Source: JAWPMV01 sp038527215
GTDB lineage: Bacteria > Bacteroidota > Bacteroidia > J057
DNA: 37,919 nucleotides
Direction of reading: 5' to 3'
Assembly: GCA_038527215.1 (NCBI GenBank)
Contig: JBCBGC010000076.1
Location: 1-37,919, forward strand
The position numbers and the translations under genes were made by a program. Of this stretch, positions 16,990 through 23,851 are shown in pieces; position 1 is the stretch's first letter; each line of letters starts with the position of its first letter. The notes beneath the pieces were generated by a model. It searched no databases. It saw only the letters and a list, made by a program, of their open reading frames with translations, and had not been told where the DNA came from.

Positions 16990-17785
16990 AGGGCTTGCGT
17001 TGGGCTGCCTCAGAAAAGGAACCAGTCTCTATAAAAGTTAACAATTCTGCACGTATGACGTCAAGTCGGGCGTACATTTCATCATGATCGAGGATAATGT
17101 ACATCAGATCGTTGTATTGCTGCCGAATGTCTGGCTTGTTCCAGTCAACCTCCCCATAGCCTACCACCGTCTTTTTAAAGAGCTTGACGATATTGGTCGC
17201 TTTGCTTTCAACCAAAATACCGATGCGGATGTCGTCTTTGTCTATGGTGGGATAGGCAATTTCACTTAGGTCCAAGGCTACCTGACCGACATACCACTTC
17301 CCAATTCTGGGAAATTTATCGGATATGAGCCTGGGGGCGCGTTCTTGTAAAGGACTCCGATCATAAATAATGGTTGCGATATTGGGCGGATTAAATTCTT
17401 TTAAGAAGGTATTCATCACCCAGGACCCCAGGATGTAGGACAAGACATGCACCTTACGGTAGCGGCCCAATTCCTGTACTTCATAGAACTTTTTCAGGTT
17501 TTCCACCGAACCCTCAAAGGAGTGCTTATCAATGAAGGAGGGGATGTAAAGATCGTATGTGGTGTTGCCAAACTGCTCTTTTTGATGCTTCCGGCCTTTT
17601 TTTCCATCTCCCAAACCCGGCAGAATCATCAAGGCTTCTTTCTCAGATTTGGGTTTATCAGGAGCGTGAATGACGATTACTTCCGGCCTTTTCTTGGCCT
17701 CAACCGCTGTCCATCCCTGCCAGCCGACCAGTATGAGTACACTGAGAAGCAGGTATTTTTGTAAGAAAAATCGGGTGTTATGCAT
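16955..17785 (-). CDS. Exported alpha/beta-hydrolase-fold protein lacking the usual catalytic serine
   Basis: 276 residues. A signal peptide (hydrophobic YLLLSVLILVGW, probable cleavage after VEA) suggests periplasmic location. An alpha/beta-hydrolase-like start is seen in MILPGLGDGKKG (oxyanion-type loop after the first strand). At the expected nucleophile elbow, VHVLSYILGSWVMN aligns with GHSxGG such that the Ser position holds Ile, so I predict a non-catalytic or altered enzyme. The C-terminal part (KLFKKTVVGYGEVDWNKPD) is not recognisable. It is the last gene of the phospholipid operon (22 nt after the small transporter). It may bind or carry the product rather than cleave it. The family assignment is moderate. 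Confidence 0.7.
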   Translation of the reverse strand: MHNTRFFLQKYLLLSVLILVGWQGWTAVEAKKRPEVIVIHAPDKPKSEKEALMILPGLGDGKKGRKHQKEQFGNTTYDLYIPSFIDKHSFEGSVENLKKFYEVQELGRYRKVHVLSYILGSWVMNTFLKEFNPPNIATIIYDRSPLQERAPRLISDKFPRIGKWYVGQVALDLSEIAYPTIDKDDIRIGILVESKATNIVKLFKKTVVGYGEVDWNKPDIRQQYNDLMYIILDHDEMYARLDVIRAELLTFIETGSFSEAAQRKPFSWDPFDRPKM

Positions 17786-17807
17786 GATGTGAGAAGGCTT
17801 AAATCAG

Positions 17808-18155
17808 TTATTTCCCCATGAAGTACATGCCACTTACCAGCATGACCATGCCGAGCACATTGACCCATTTGATCGGGGTATCAAAAACAAAATAGGCCAG
17901 AATAGCCGCCCAAATAAAGGTCGTGGCGTAGATAGGATACAGGACGGTCAGTTCTCCCCCTTTTTTGAAGGCGGCTACGAAAAGGACCATCACGCCTATG
18001 TAACAGGCGACGCCCCCCAGCAATCTTGGATTGGCCAGATAGCCCATGACCGTACCATCTGCTGCATCTGCTCCGGATTTATACAAGTATTGGCCCAGGG
18101 CGCCCAGAAGGGAAGCCACGATGAAAAAAATAATGGATATAACAGGTGTTTTCAT
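17808..18155 (-). CDS. Small EamA/SMR-type four-helix transporter, ArnE/ArnF-like
   Basis: 115 residues forming four hydrophobic segments, the size of SMR and ArnE/ArnF half-transporters. SLLGALGQYLYKSGA matches the G-Q-x(3)-K feature of helix 1 in ArnE/EamA proteins. The Glu14 of EmrE-type drug exporters has no clear equivalent, which argues against multidrug export. The C-terminal half (LTVLYPIYATTFIWAAILAY, then VLGMVMLVSGMYFMG) fits EamA-like packing. ArnE/ArnF flip an aminoarabinose-undecaprenyl lipid, so by context (CdsA, PlsC, CDP-alcohol transferase) this is plausibly a lipid or lipid-head-group flippase subunit. It starts 12 nt after the PlsC stop. Confidence 0.8.
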   Translation of the reverse strand: MKTPVISIIFFIVASLLGALGQYLYKSGADAADGTVMGYLANPRLLGGVACYIGVMVLFVAAFKKGGELTVLYPIYATTFIWAAILAYFVFDTPIKWVNVLGMVMLVSGMYFMGK

Positions 18156-18167
18156 TTTATCAATTGC

Positions 18168-18824
18168 TTAATCAAATCGGAATCGGTTTCGGTCTCTTTC
18201 ATCTTTTTCGCGCAGGTCCAGGATGGCCGTTTTTACCTGCTCCAGAATCTCATCTATATCTTCTGTTTCGGGATAAATAGGCTTACCAAAGCGGACTTTA
18301 CACACCAGCGGTACGATGAGGTTAGAATTTTTGGGCAAGACCCGACCAAATCCATCCAGGTAGACCGGTACAAAAGGAATGCTGGGATGGTTTTTTAATA
18401 AAATGGCTACCCCTTTCTTAAAATCGGCCATGACGCCTGGCTCTCCCCGACTGCCCTCGGGAAACATAATCAGGGATCGGCCATCCTTCAGGTGGCCATC
18501 CAGTTGCTCTATCGCGGAGGGCTGACCTGCTTCTTTCTGCCGACGGATGAGGATGGCGTTGAAAAAGGTGCGCATGCCCCAGTCCCGGAATGGCGTTTTG
18601 GTGAAATAATCGGCGGCGGCCACCGCATAGGTATGTTTGAGTTTACGAATCGGCACCGCGGCCAAAATAGAAACCATATCAAAATGGCTGTTGTGGTTGG
18701 CCACGATGATATACCTCCGCGCCTCGTTCAACACGGCTTTATTTTCAAAGCGCACCCCGATGATTAGGCTCAGCCAGGGACGGACGATCAGAAAATAAAA
18801 TATCTGTATGAAGAGCTGTTTCAT
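18168..18824 (-). CDS. plsC: 1-acyl-sn-glycerol-3-phosphate acyltransferase (PlsC family)
   Basis: 218 residues. An N-terminal hydrophobic segment (about 5-22) is followed by the LPLAT motif I NHNSHFD (HX4D, catalytic His and Asp), and motif III FPEGSRGEPG, which binds the glycerol-phosphate acceptor. VPVYLDGFG is in the region of motif IV. It would acylate lysophosphatidate at sn-2 using acyl-ACP or acyl-CoA at the inner-membrane face, though related family members acylate other lipids. Its ATG immediately follows the CdsA stop (TAAATG), so the genes are co-translated. It may be an operon-specific acyltransferase rather than the cell's housekeeping PlsC. Confidence 0.92.
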   Translation of the reverse strand: MKQLFIQIFYFLIVRPWLSLIIGVRFENKAVLNEARRYIIVANHNSHFDMVSILAAVPIRKLKHTYAVAAADYFTKTPFRDWGMRTFFNAILIRRQKEAGQPSAIEQLDGHLKDGRSLIMFPEGSRGEPGVMADFKKGVAILLKNHPSIPFVPVYLDGFGRVLPKNSNLIVPLVCKVRFGKPIYPETEDIDEILEQVKTAILDLREKDERDRNRFRFD

Positions 18825-19769
18825 TTAGACGGAGGTAAAAAAGGTCAGGAGGTGGAAGAAAAAAGGGCTCGTCATGACGATAGAATCCAAGCGGTCCATG
18901 GCCCCTCCATGGCCGGGAATCAAATCGTCGGTGTCTTTGAGAAAAAGGTCTCGTTTGACCGCGGACATAATGGCATCTCCCATAAATCCCACGACCGATA
19001 AGACCAGCCCCACCACAAATCCCTGCCAGTCTTCAAGCGGAGTAAGAAAATGCAGCGCCCATCCCAGCACGCCTGAGCTAAGCACGCCTCCGATAAAGCC
19101 CTCCCAGGTTTTGTTGGGGCTGACTGAAGGCAGGATTTTCCTTTTGCCCAGCATCTTTCCCCAGGTAAATTGAAATACATCATTGAAGGCGGTGAGCATG
19201 ACCAGGTAAAGGATTAAGCCGCCACCGCCTAGGGTATAGCCAGTGAATTCCTGATGATAAAGCAGGACCAGATGGCTGAGCATGTATACGGTCAGCATGA
19301 CCAGCGTGGGGATCAAGGGCATGCTCCGCCCGATTTTGACCGTGTTACCTCCAAGGACCAGGATAAAGCCCGTCAAGACAAACATGCCCATGGGAATGAA
19401 CACATAGAAAGGCGTCATCAACAGGGTATAGGCAAAATAAAATTGGACGGGCACGGTAAAGTAGGCCACAAAAAGAGCCGGGCGATCAGATTCCCGAAAG
19501 CCGGAAATAGAGAACATTTCCCGGAGGGCGACAAAGGCTACATAGCCGATCAGGATGGTGCCCCATAAAGGCGGGCCTAATACCACGATGGCAATCCCCA
19601 GCGCAATAAACCACCAGGAACGGGTGCGCGTAATCAATTCCTGGAAAAAATCCGATGGTTTGCGGCGATGTAGCCCCCAGAAAACCGTGGAGCAAATCGT
19701 CAGAAAGCCAAAGATGATGCCCATGGCAACCAACAGCGTTTGTGGGATGAAGTGGTTGAGAATGCTCAT
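18825..19769 (-). CDS. cdsA: Phosphatidate cytidylyltransferase (CdsA family)
   Basis: 314 residues of mostly membrane helices (at least seven). The C-terminal CTP:phosphatidate signature is clear: SAVKRDLFLKDTDDL then IPGHGGAMDRLDS, containing the invariant KR, KD, PGHGG and D-R-x-D residues. SPNKTWEGFIGG is the other typical loop. It converts phosphatidate and CTP to CDP-diacylglycerol in the inner membrane. Its ATG (19769) overlaps the TGA of the upstream CDP-alcohol phosphatidyltransferase (ATGA), and PlsC follows without a gap. This order suggests local channelling: PlsC makes phosphatidate, CdsA activates it, and the CDP-alcohol transferase adds a head group. Confidence 0.94.
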   Translation of the reverse strand: MSILNHFIPQTLLVAMGIIFGFLTICSTVFWGLHRRKPSDFFQELITRTRSWWFIALGIAIVVLGPPLWGTILIGYVAFVALREMFSISGFRESDRPALFVAYFTVPVQFYFAYTLLMTPFYVFIPMGMFVLTGFILVLGGNTVKIGRSMPLIPTLVMLTVYMLSHLVLLYHQEFTGYTLGGGGLILYLVMLTAFNDVFQFTWGKMLGKRKILPSVSPNKTWEGFIGGVLSSGVLGWALHFLTPLEDWQGFVVGLVLSVVGFMGDAIMSAVKRDLFLKDTDDLIPGHGGAMDRLDSIVMTSPFFFHLLTFFTSV

Positions 19770-20362
19770 GCCTGTGCGTGTCTTAAGCGAATCCCACTAC
19801 TCAGGACCATCAAGCCCATAGCAGCCACCAGGACCCAGTTCCCATAAGCCAGTAAGCTGGGCCAAAAGTATCCCAGGATACAGTATAGCCCGATCAGCAG
19901 GGCCCGGTCGCTTTTACCCATGGGGCCGTCATAGCGCCTTTCTCCTCCTAGGGCCTGCGGTAACAGGCCACAGAACTCGTTGAGTATGGCCAGCAAGGTG
20001 AAGCCTCCCACGGCCCACAGGGACCAGCTGGGGATATTGAACAGCGCCAGAAAGATCATGGAATCAGAGACTACATCTCCTACTTCATTGAGGACCGCAC
20101 CTAGTTTGGACTGCATCTGAAACTGACGAGCCATCATGCCGTCCAAGGCGTTGAGGGCCATCCGCAAAAGCAAGCCTAAAGGCAACAGCAGTAACACATA
20201 TCGGTGGGTCGGAAAGGCAAACATCATGGCCCCTAAGCCTGCAGACAGCAGGATAGCTGTCAGGGTGATTTGGTTGGCGGTGATGCCAGCCTTGTGCAAG
20301 CCCCTGAGGATAGGTTGCAACGCCTTTTGAAAAGCGGGTTTGATTTGGTAAACAGAAATCAT
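19766..20362 (-). CDS. CDP-alcohol phosphatidyltransferase family protein
   Basis: 198 residues with about six membrane helices. The family motif D1xxD2GxxAR...GxxxD3xxxD4 is readable at 71-96 as N71-A-L-D74-G-M-M-A-R, then G88-AVL-N92-EVG-D96, with D100 following. D1 and D3 are therefore both Asn, while D2 and D4 are kept. The classic family uses these Asp residues to bind two metal ions, so altered metal use or substrate is possible, or this variant is typical of a subfamily. It would join a CDP-activated lipid to an alcohol (inositol, glycerol-phosphate, serine or another head group). It is first in the four-enzyme operon and is coupled to CdsA by an ATGA overlap. Confidence 0.85.
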   Translation of the reverse strand: MISVYQIKPAFQKALQPILRGLHKAGITANQITLTAILLSAGLGAMMFAFPTHRYVLLLLPLGLLLRMALNALDGMMARQFQMQSKLGAVLNEVGDVVSDSMIFLALFNIPSWSLWAVGGFTLLAILNEFCGLLPQALGGERRYDGPMGKSDRALLIGLYCILGYFWPSLLAYGNWVLVAAMGLMVLSSGIRLRHAQA

Positions 20363-20643
20363 GCGCTAGTATTCAGGTCCTTTCCCTCCTCAGTCCAGGT
20401 TCGTACAAACCAAGGTAAGGAATTTTTATTCCGAAAAGCCCAATAGTCCCGATTTAAATACCGGGCATGTTGGCGATTCTCAGGCTCAATTTTACGAAGG
20501 GATAGGCGGGCAGATATGAGGAATTTTAGAGGAGGAAATAAAAAAATGGGGATTCTCGCTAAGGAGTATTCTTTGTAGACGAATAATGGCGAAAAACCGC
20601 TGGTTGCGCAGCAGGCAATAGGTAATCTGAGGATTTTTGCCAA
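20359..20643 (-). CDS. Doubtful small ORF, 94 residues
   Basis: An open frame that ends with a 4-base ATGA overlap onto the CDP-alcohol transferase start and begins 9 nt after the previous gene's stop. Its sequence is rich in Leu, Phe, Pro, Arg and Ile with no recognisable domain, though the second half (NRDYWAFRNKNSLPWFVRTW) reads like a real protein. A hairpin (20631-20648) overlaps its start codon, which argues that this may be non-coding spacer. I cannot decide; comparison with relatives would settle it. Confidence 0.25.
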   Translation of the reverse strand: MAKILRLPIACCATSGFSPLFVYKEYSLARIPIFLFPPLKFLISARLSLRKIEPENRQHARYLNRDYWAFRNKNSLPWFVRTWTEEGKDLNTSA

Positions 20644-20648
20644 AATCC
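20631..20648 (-). terminator. Stem-loop just after the third paralogue gene
   Basis: GGATTTT (20631-20637) and AAAATCC (20642-20648) form a 7-bp stem with a 4-base loop immediately past the stop codon at 20653. No T run follows on the minus strand, so it is at best a weak terminator or mRNA-stability hairpin. Confidence 0.35.
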
Positions 20649-20652
20649 CTGC

Positions 20653-22011
20653 TCAATAATCCACTTGGGTAATGGTAATTTGGTACAGTTCGACCTCTTC
20701 CGGCGCTAAATCAGGCAATCCGTAAGTGCCCCCATTTAGTCGGGTCTGCTGAGGTTCTATGCGCGGGGTACTGGAGGTGACGAAGTGGAGCTTTTTTTCC
20801 GTAACGATCTTCCCTGCTTTATCCATCCACTCGATCTTGAAGACCAATTGCTTTATCGCGATGTTGCCTGTATTGTGGACTTCCCAAACGAGCTTATCGT
20901 AAGCGCCTTCCTTGATCTGCGGGGTGATTTTTCTCAAGCGCTGGGAGATGGTGAGATCTATGCCGGAAGGTTGATTGCCCTGCCAGCTAAAGTTGACAAA
21001 GGGAGAGGGCTTATCCAGCCCTTCAGAGGGACTGCTCAGACTCTCATTCACTTTCAAGGCCACGTAGGCTACGTTTTCCGTCAAGGCTTCCTTTTGCGAG
21101 GCAAAAAGGTTGACAGGAATAATGTCCCCCGGTAAATGGGTGGGCTGATGATCTCTCAGCACATGGGAAATGGTAGAAAAAACCTGTTCCCCAGAGGCAT
21201 TGTAGCCTTCCACCAGCATGGCTAATTTGCTATAAGCCCGATCCGCTACGTTGAAATACCCCTTCAGCTGGAAGAAATAGGAATCCTTGGTGGTATTTTC
21301 TCTGACTTCTCTGGGTAAAAAAGTCAAGCCTTCGGTATGATCGCTGGGATAGTAGCGAATAGATGGCGTGAATTTTTCATAGAGTTTATAATCTCTTCCC
21401 CAAGAAACCTGAGGCGTGGTGGGTGCCGCTGGGGTGGTAGGGGAGGGAGGAGGTGGAGTGGGCTTTTCGTTCATCAGCACCATGGTCGAAACCAGGGCCA
21501 GTAAAGCGGCCAGGCCAACCATGAGAAAACGGACGTTTTGTTTGTTCCCGGTCGGACGGCCAGAGGCCCTGCTTATCGGACTCTCCATGTGCGCCGCCCG
21601 CTCTTCAGCGACTTTCGTATCACTGATCAACTTAATCGCGTAATCGTGCGCTGGGGCGTAGGCCAACAGTTTGCGGGCATAGGCCACTGCCTGATCCTGA
21701 TGCGCTTTTTTCTGGGTTTTGATCCAGGCCAGTTGGTGCGCGCGGGCTGCACCTTCCAGGGCTCCCTGATGGATAGGATTGATGCCCAGGGCTTTCTCAA
21801 ACTCCGCGATGCTATCTGTCCAGTTCTCATGCTCGAAAAAGGCCTTGCCACGGGTGAGATGATCAGCTAGTTCCTCCTGCAGTAGTTCCCAATCCGCTTC
21901 CGTCAGGCCCAGATCGAGCGCCAGCGGCTTTAAATCTTCCTCCTGTAATTGGTCCTTGATGGCGAGCAGGCGTTCAATGTAGGCAGCAATGGATTGATGG
22001 GAATCAGGCAT
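20653..22011 (-). CDS. TPR/helical-module, single-TM protein with beta-rich ectodomain (paralogue 1 of a tandem trio)
   Basis: 452 residues. Residues 1-45 are a helical region (AAYIERLLAIKDQLQEEDLK); about 50-130 is TPR-like (HLTRGKAFFEHENWTDSIAEFEK etc.). One membrane helix lies at about 160-180 (FLMVGLAALLALVSTMVLM), then a Pro/Thr-rich linker (184-200) and an ectodomain (200-452). The last approximately 90 residues look like an Ig/beta-sandwich: LVWEVHNTGNIAIKQLVFKIEWM matches conserved positions in the two neighbours. Orientation is probably N-in, C-out. Function is unknown. It shares about 38 of its first 60 residues with the third copy (23852-25300), by eye. No enzymatic motif is seen. 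Confidence 0.85.
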   Translation of the reverse strand: MPDSHQSIAAYIERLLAIKDQLQEEDLKPLALDLGLTEADWELLQEELADHLTRGKAFFEHENWTDSIAEFEKALGINPIHQGALEGAARAHQLAWIKTQKKAHQDQAVAYARKLLAYAPAHDYAIKLISDTKVAEERAAHMESPISRASGRPTGNKQNVRFLMVGLAALLALVSTMVLMNEKPTPPPPSPTTPAAPTTPQVSWGRDYKLYEKFTPSIRYYPSDHTEGLTFLPREVRENTTKDSYFFQLKGYFNVADRAYSKLAMLVEGYNASGEQVFSTISHVLRDHQPTHLPGDIIPVNLFASQKEALTENVAYVALKVNESLSSPSEGLDKPSPFVNFSWQGNQPSGIDLTISQRLRKITPQIKEGAYDKLVWEVHNTGNIAIKQLVFKIEWMDKAGKIVTEKKLHFVTSSTPRIEPQQTRLNGGTYGLPDLAPEEVELYQITITQVDY

Positions 22012-22297
22012 GGAGACGGTGGTTTTTGCTGCCTTAAGATAGGGATTTATGGGAAAAATGCCCTAGCTGAGCCATTTGGGGGAATAGGGGCTATCAGGAA
22101 ATCCTTACCAGGAGGGAAATAATTCCCCCTTCCTTTTGTAACCAAACCTAATCTCCTTTATGTAGCCGAATCACCAAAGCCTACGGTTTCCGGTCCTTTT
22201 CTGGCAAATGATACCACACCCTTAGCAGGCCTTTGATGGATCCTCAGGTGAAGGGACGTGCCCAGGGCAATAGAGATTTTGATAGATTATGAACAGC
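22012..22297. other. 286-nt spacer between paralogue 1 and paralogue 2
   Basis: No gene, RNA motif or clear terminator hairpin was recognised. It may hold the promoter of the gene starting at 22011, read on the minus strand; no Bacteroidota -7 match was noticed. Confidence 0.4.
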
Positions 22298-23782
22298 TTA
22301 TTTCCGGAAACTTACTTTTTGCACCCCTACGCGGTAGGCGAACCTATGGGCTTCGGGCACGAGGTTTTTGGGAAAACGCCAGGTAAAATTGCGACTATCC
22401 AGTGGCTGCAGGGCTGGCGAATCATAGGTAAAAACTGGGTATTCCTTCCAAGCCAGGGAAACATCATCCGGTACCCACTCTACGAAAAAGGCCAACTTAG
22501 TAATGGTCAGGGTACCATTATTGGTAAGTTTCCAGGTAGTTTCAATCTGCGGCGTGCCACTTGGAGAGGCTACTTCTGTGATATGCATTTGCTGAATCCC
22601 GATATCCAGCCCTGGCTCGGTCCAGTCATTCCAGGATAAACCTATGGCATTGGATACCTCGAAGCCACTCTCCCCCTCAGGAACTTCCGTGGCAGTTACG
22701 ATCACTTGCGCAACACTCCTACGCAGAGGGTAGTTTTTGGTAAAATTGATCTCCACCGGGACTATTTCCTCAGAGGCCAATTCCGGGAAGTACAGCATGT
22801 TATGATTAAATAGTAACTGGTTGTGGATGGAATACCCCTTCAGGTTTACTTTCATTCCAGTGGAAAGGATGGCCGCGGTTTTCATTTCTCCTCTGAGCCC
22901 AAATACAAAGGATTCCTCGTAATTATTATATCCAGCCTCTTTGATTTTGAATTCTGTTTGTTTAGCCAGGGGGCTAGGAGAGAGGGAAAAATTAACGGCG
23001 GTTTTTGCCCAAAAGCCCCCCGGTTCTTCTTCTACCCAGTCAGCCTGCGACGTCATATTCATATCCACAGACACAGATATTTCTCCTGATTCGTTTACCC
23101 CAGCCGAGGCAGAAACAGATCGGGAGTCCTCCCAACTCGAAGAGGTTGCTTCCAGGCCGTTAGCGGAAGAATAAGCATCTTGGGGAGAGGAAGGCGCCTC
23201 ATTTGACTCTAACGATATGAAAATAATTATAAAACCCAGGAACAGTACCAGCCCCAGGATGATGGCGCCTGTCGTTACTAATTCATTCTTTAGTTTTTGA
23301 GAACTGTGGTCAGCCGGTGTAGGCTTGTCAGTAGGCTTAAGGATAGGCTTAGATACAGGAGGTGGAGGACTAAGCGGCGTTTTTTGATGTTCACTGATTA
23401 GCCTCAAAGCGGTATCGTGGCCGGGATTTTCCTGCAGCAGTTTGCGGGCGAAACCCAGGCTGGTTTCCAGATAAAGAGGATGTTGGGTTTGCCTCCAGGC
23501 CAGGTGATTAGCATCCATCAAGCCTTTGAGGGCTGTTTCATGGAAAGGATTCAATTCCAGGGCATGGGTGAATTCTTTCATCGCGTCCTTCCAGTTGTCG
23601 TAGCGAAGGAATCCACTCCCGCGCTGCACATGGTCTTGCACTTCCTCCTGTAAGTGCTGCCAATCTGGATCGGAGAAGCCTAGTTCCTGAGCCAGCGGTC
23701 TAAGGTCTTGCTCTTTTAGTTCGTCCTTCAAGGCAAGCAGCCGCTCAATGTAAGCCTTGATGATTTCATGGGAGTAGGACAT
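22298..23782 (-). CDS. TPR/helical-module, single-TM protein with beta-rich ectodomain (paralogue 2)
   Basis: 494 residues. Near-identical N-terminal module to the neighbour at 23852 (SHEIIKAYIERLLALKDELK; 48 of the first 60 residues identical by eye). TPR-like helices run to about 130, with FTHALELNPFHETALKGLMD. A Pro/Lys-rich linker is at about 136-165 and one membrane helix at about 169-190 (GAIILGLVLFLGFIIIFI). The large ectodomain is much more divergent. Its C-terminal 95 residues again follow the N-x-G-x-[ILT]-x-I-x-x-L-x-x-x-x-x-W pattern (KLTNNGTLTITKLAFFVEW), suggesting a shared Ig-like fold. It is 69 nt downstream of paralogue 3's stop. Role unknown; envelope stress or surface recognition are only guesses. 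Confidence 0.85.
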   Translation of the reverse strand: MSYSHEIIKAYIERLLALKDELKEQDLRPLAQELGFSDPDWQHLQEEVQDHVQRGSGFLRYDNWKDAMKEFTHALELNPFHETALKGLMDANHLAWRQTQHPLYLETSLGFARKLLQENPGHDTALRLISEHQKTPLSPPPPVSKPILKPTDKPTPADHSSQKLKNELVTTGAIILGLVLFLGFIIIFISLESNEAPSSPQDAYSSANGLEATSSSWEDSRSVSASAGVNESGEISVSVDMNMTSQADWVEEEPGGFWAKTAVNFSLSPSPLAKQTEFKIKEAGYNNYEESFVFGLRGEMKTAAILSTGMKVNLKGYSIHNQLLFNHNMLYFPELASEEIVPVEINFTKNYPLRRSVAQVIVTATEVPEGESGFEVSNAIGLSWNDWTEPGLDIGIQQMHITEVASPSGTPQIETTWKLTNNGTLTITKLAFFVEWVPDDVSLAWKEYPVFTYDSPALQPLDSRNFTWRFPKNLVPEAHRFAYRVGVQKVSFRK

Positions 23783-23851
23783 AGTAGCGATTATTGGATG
23801 GTTGGTTACTATATTAAGGAGAGCAAAAAAGGCTAGAAGTTGGCAGCACGC

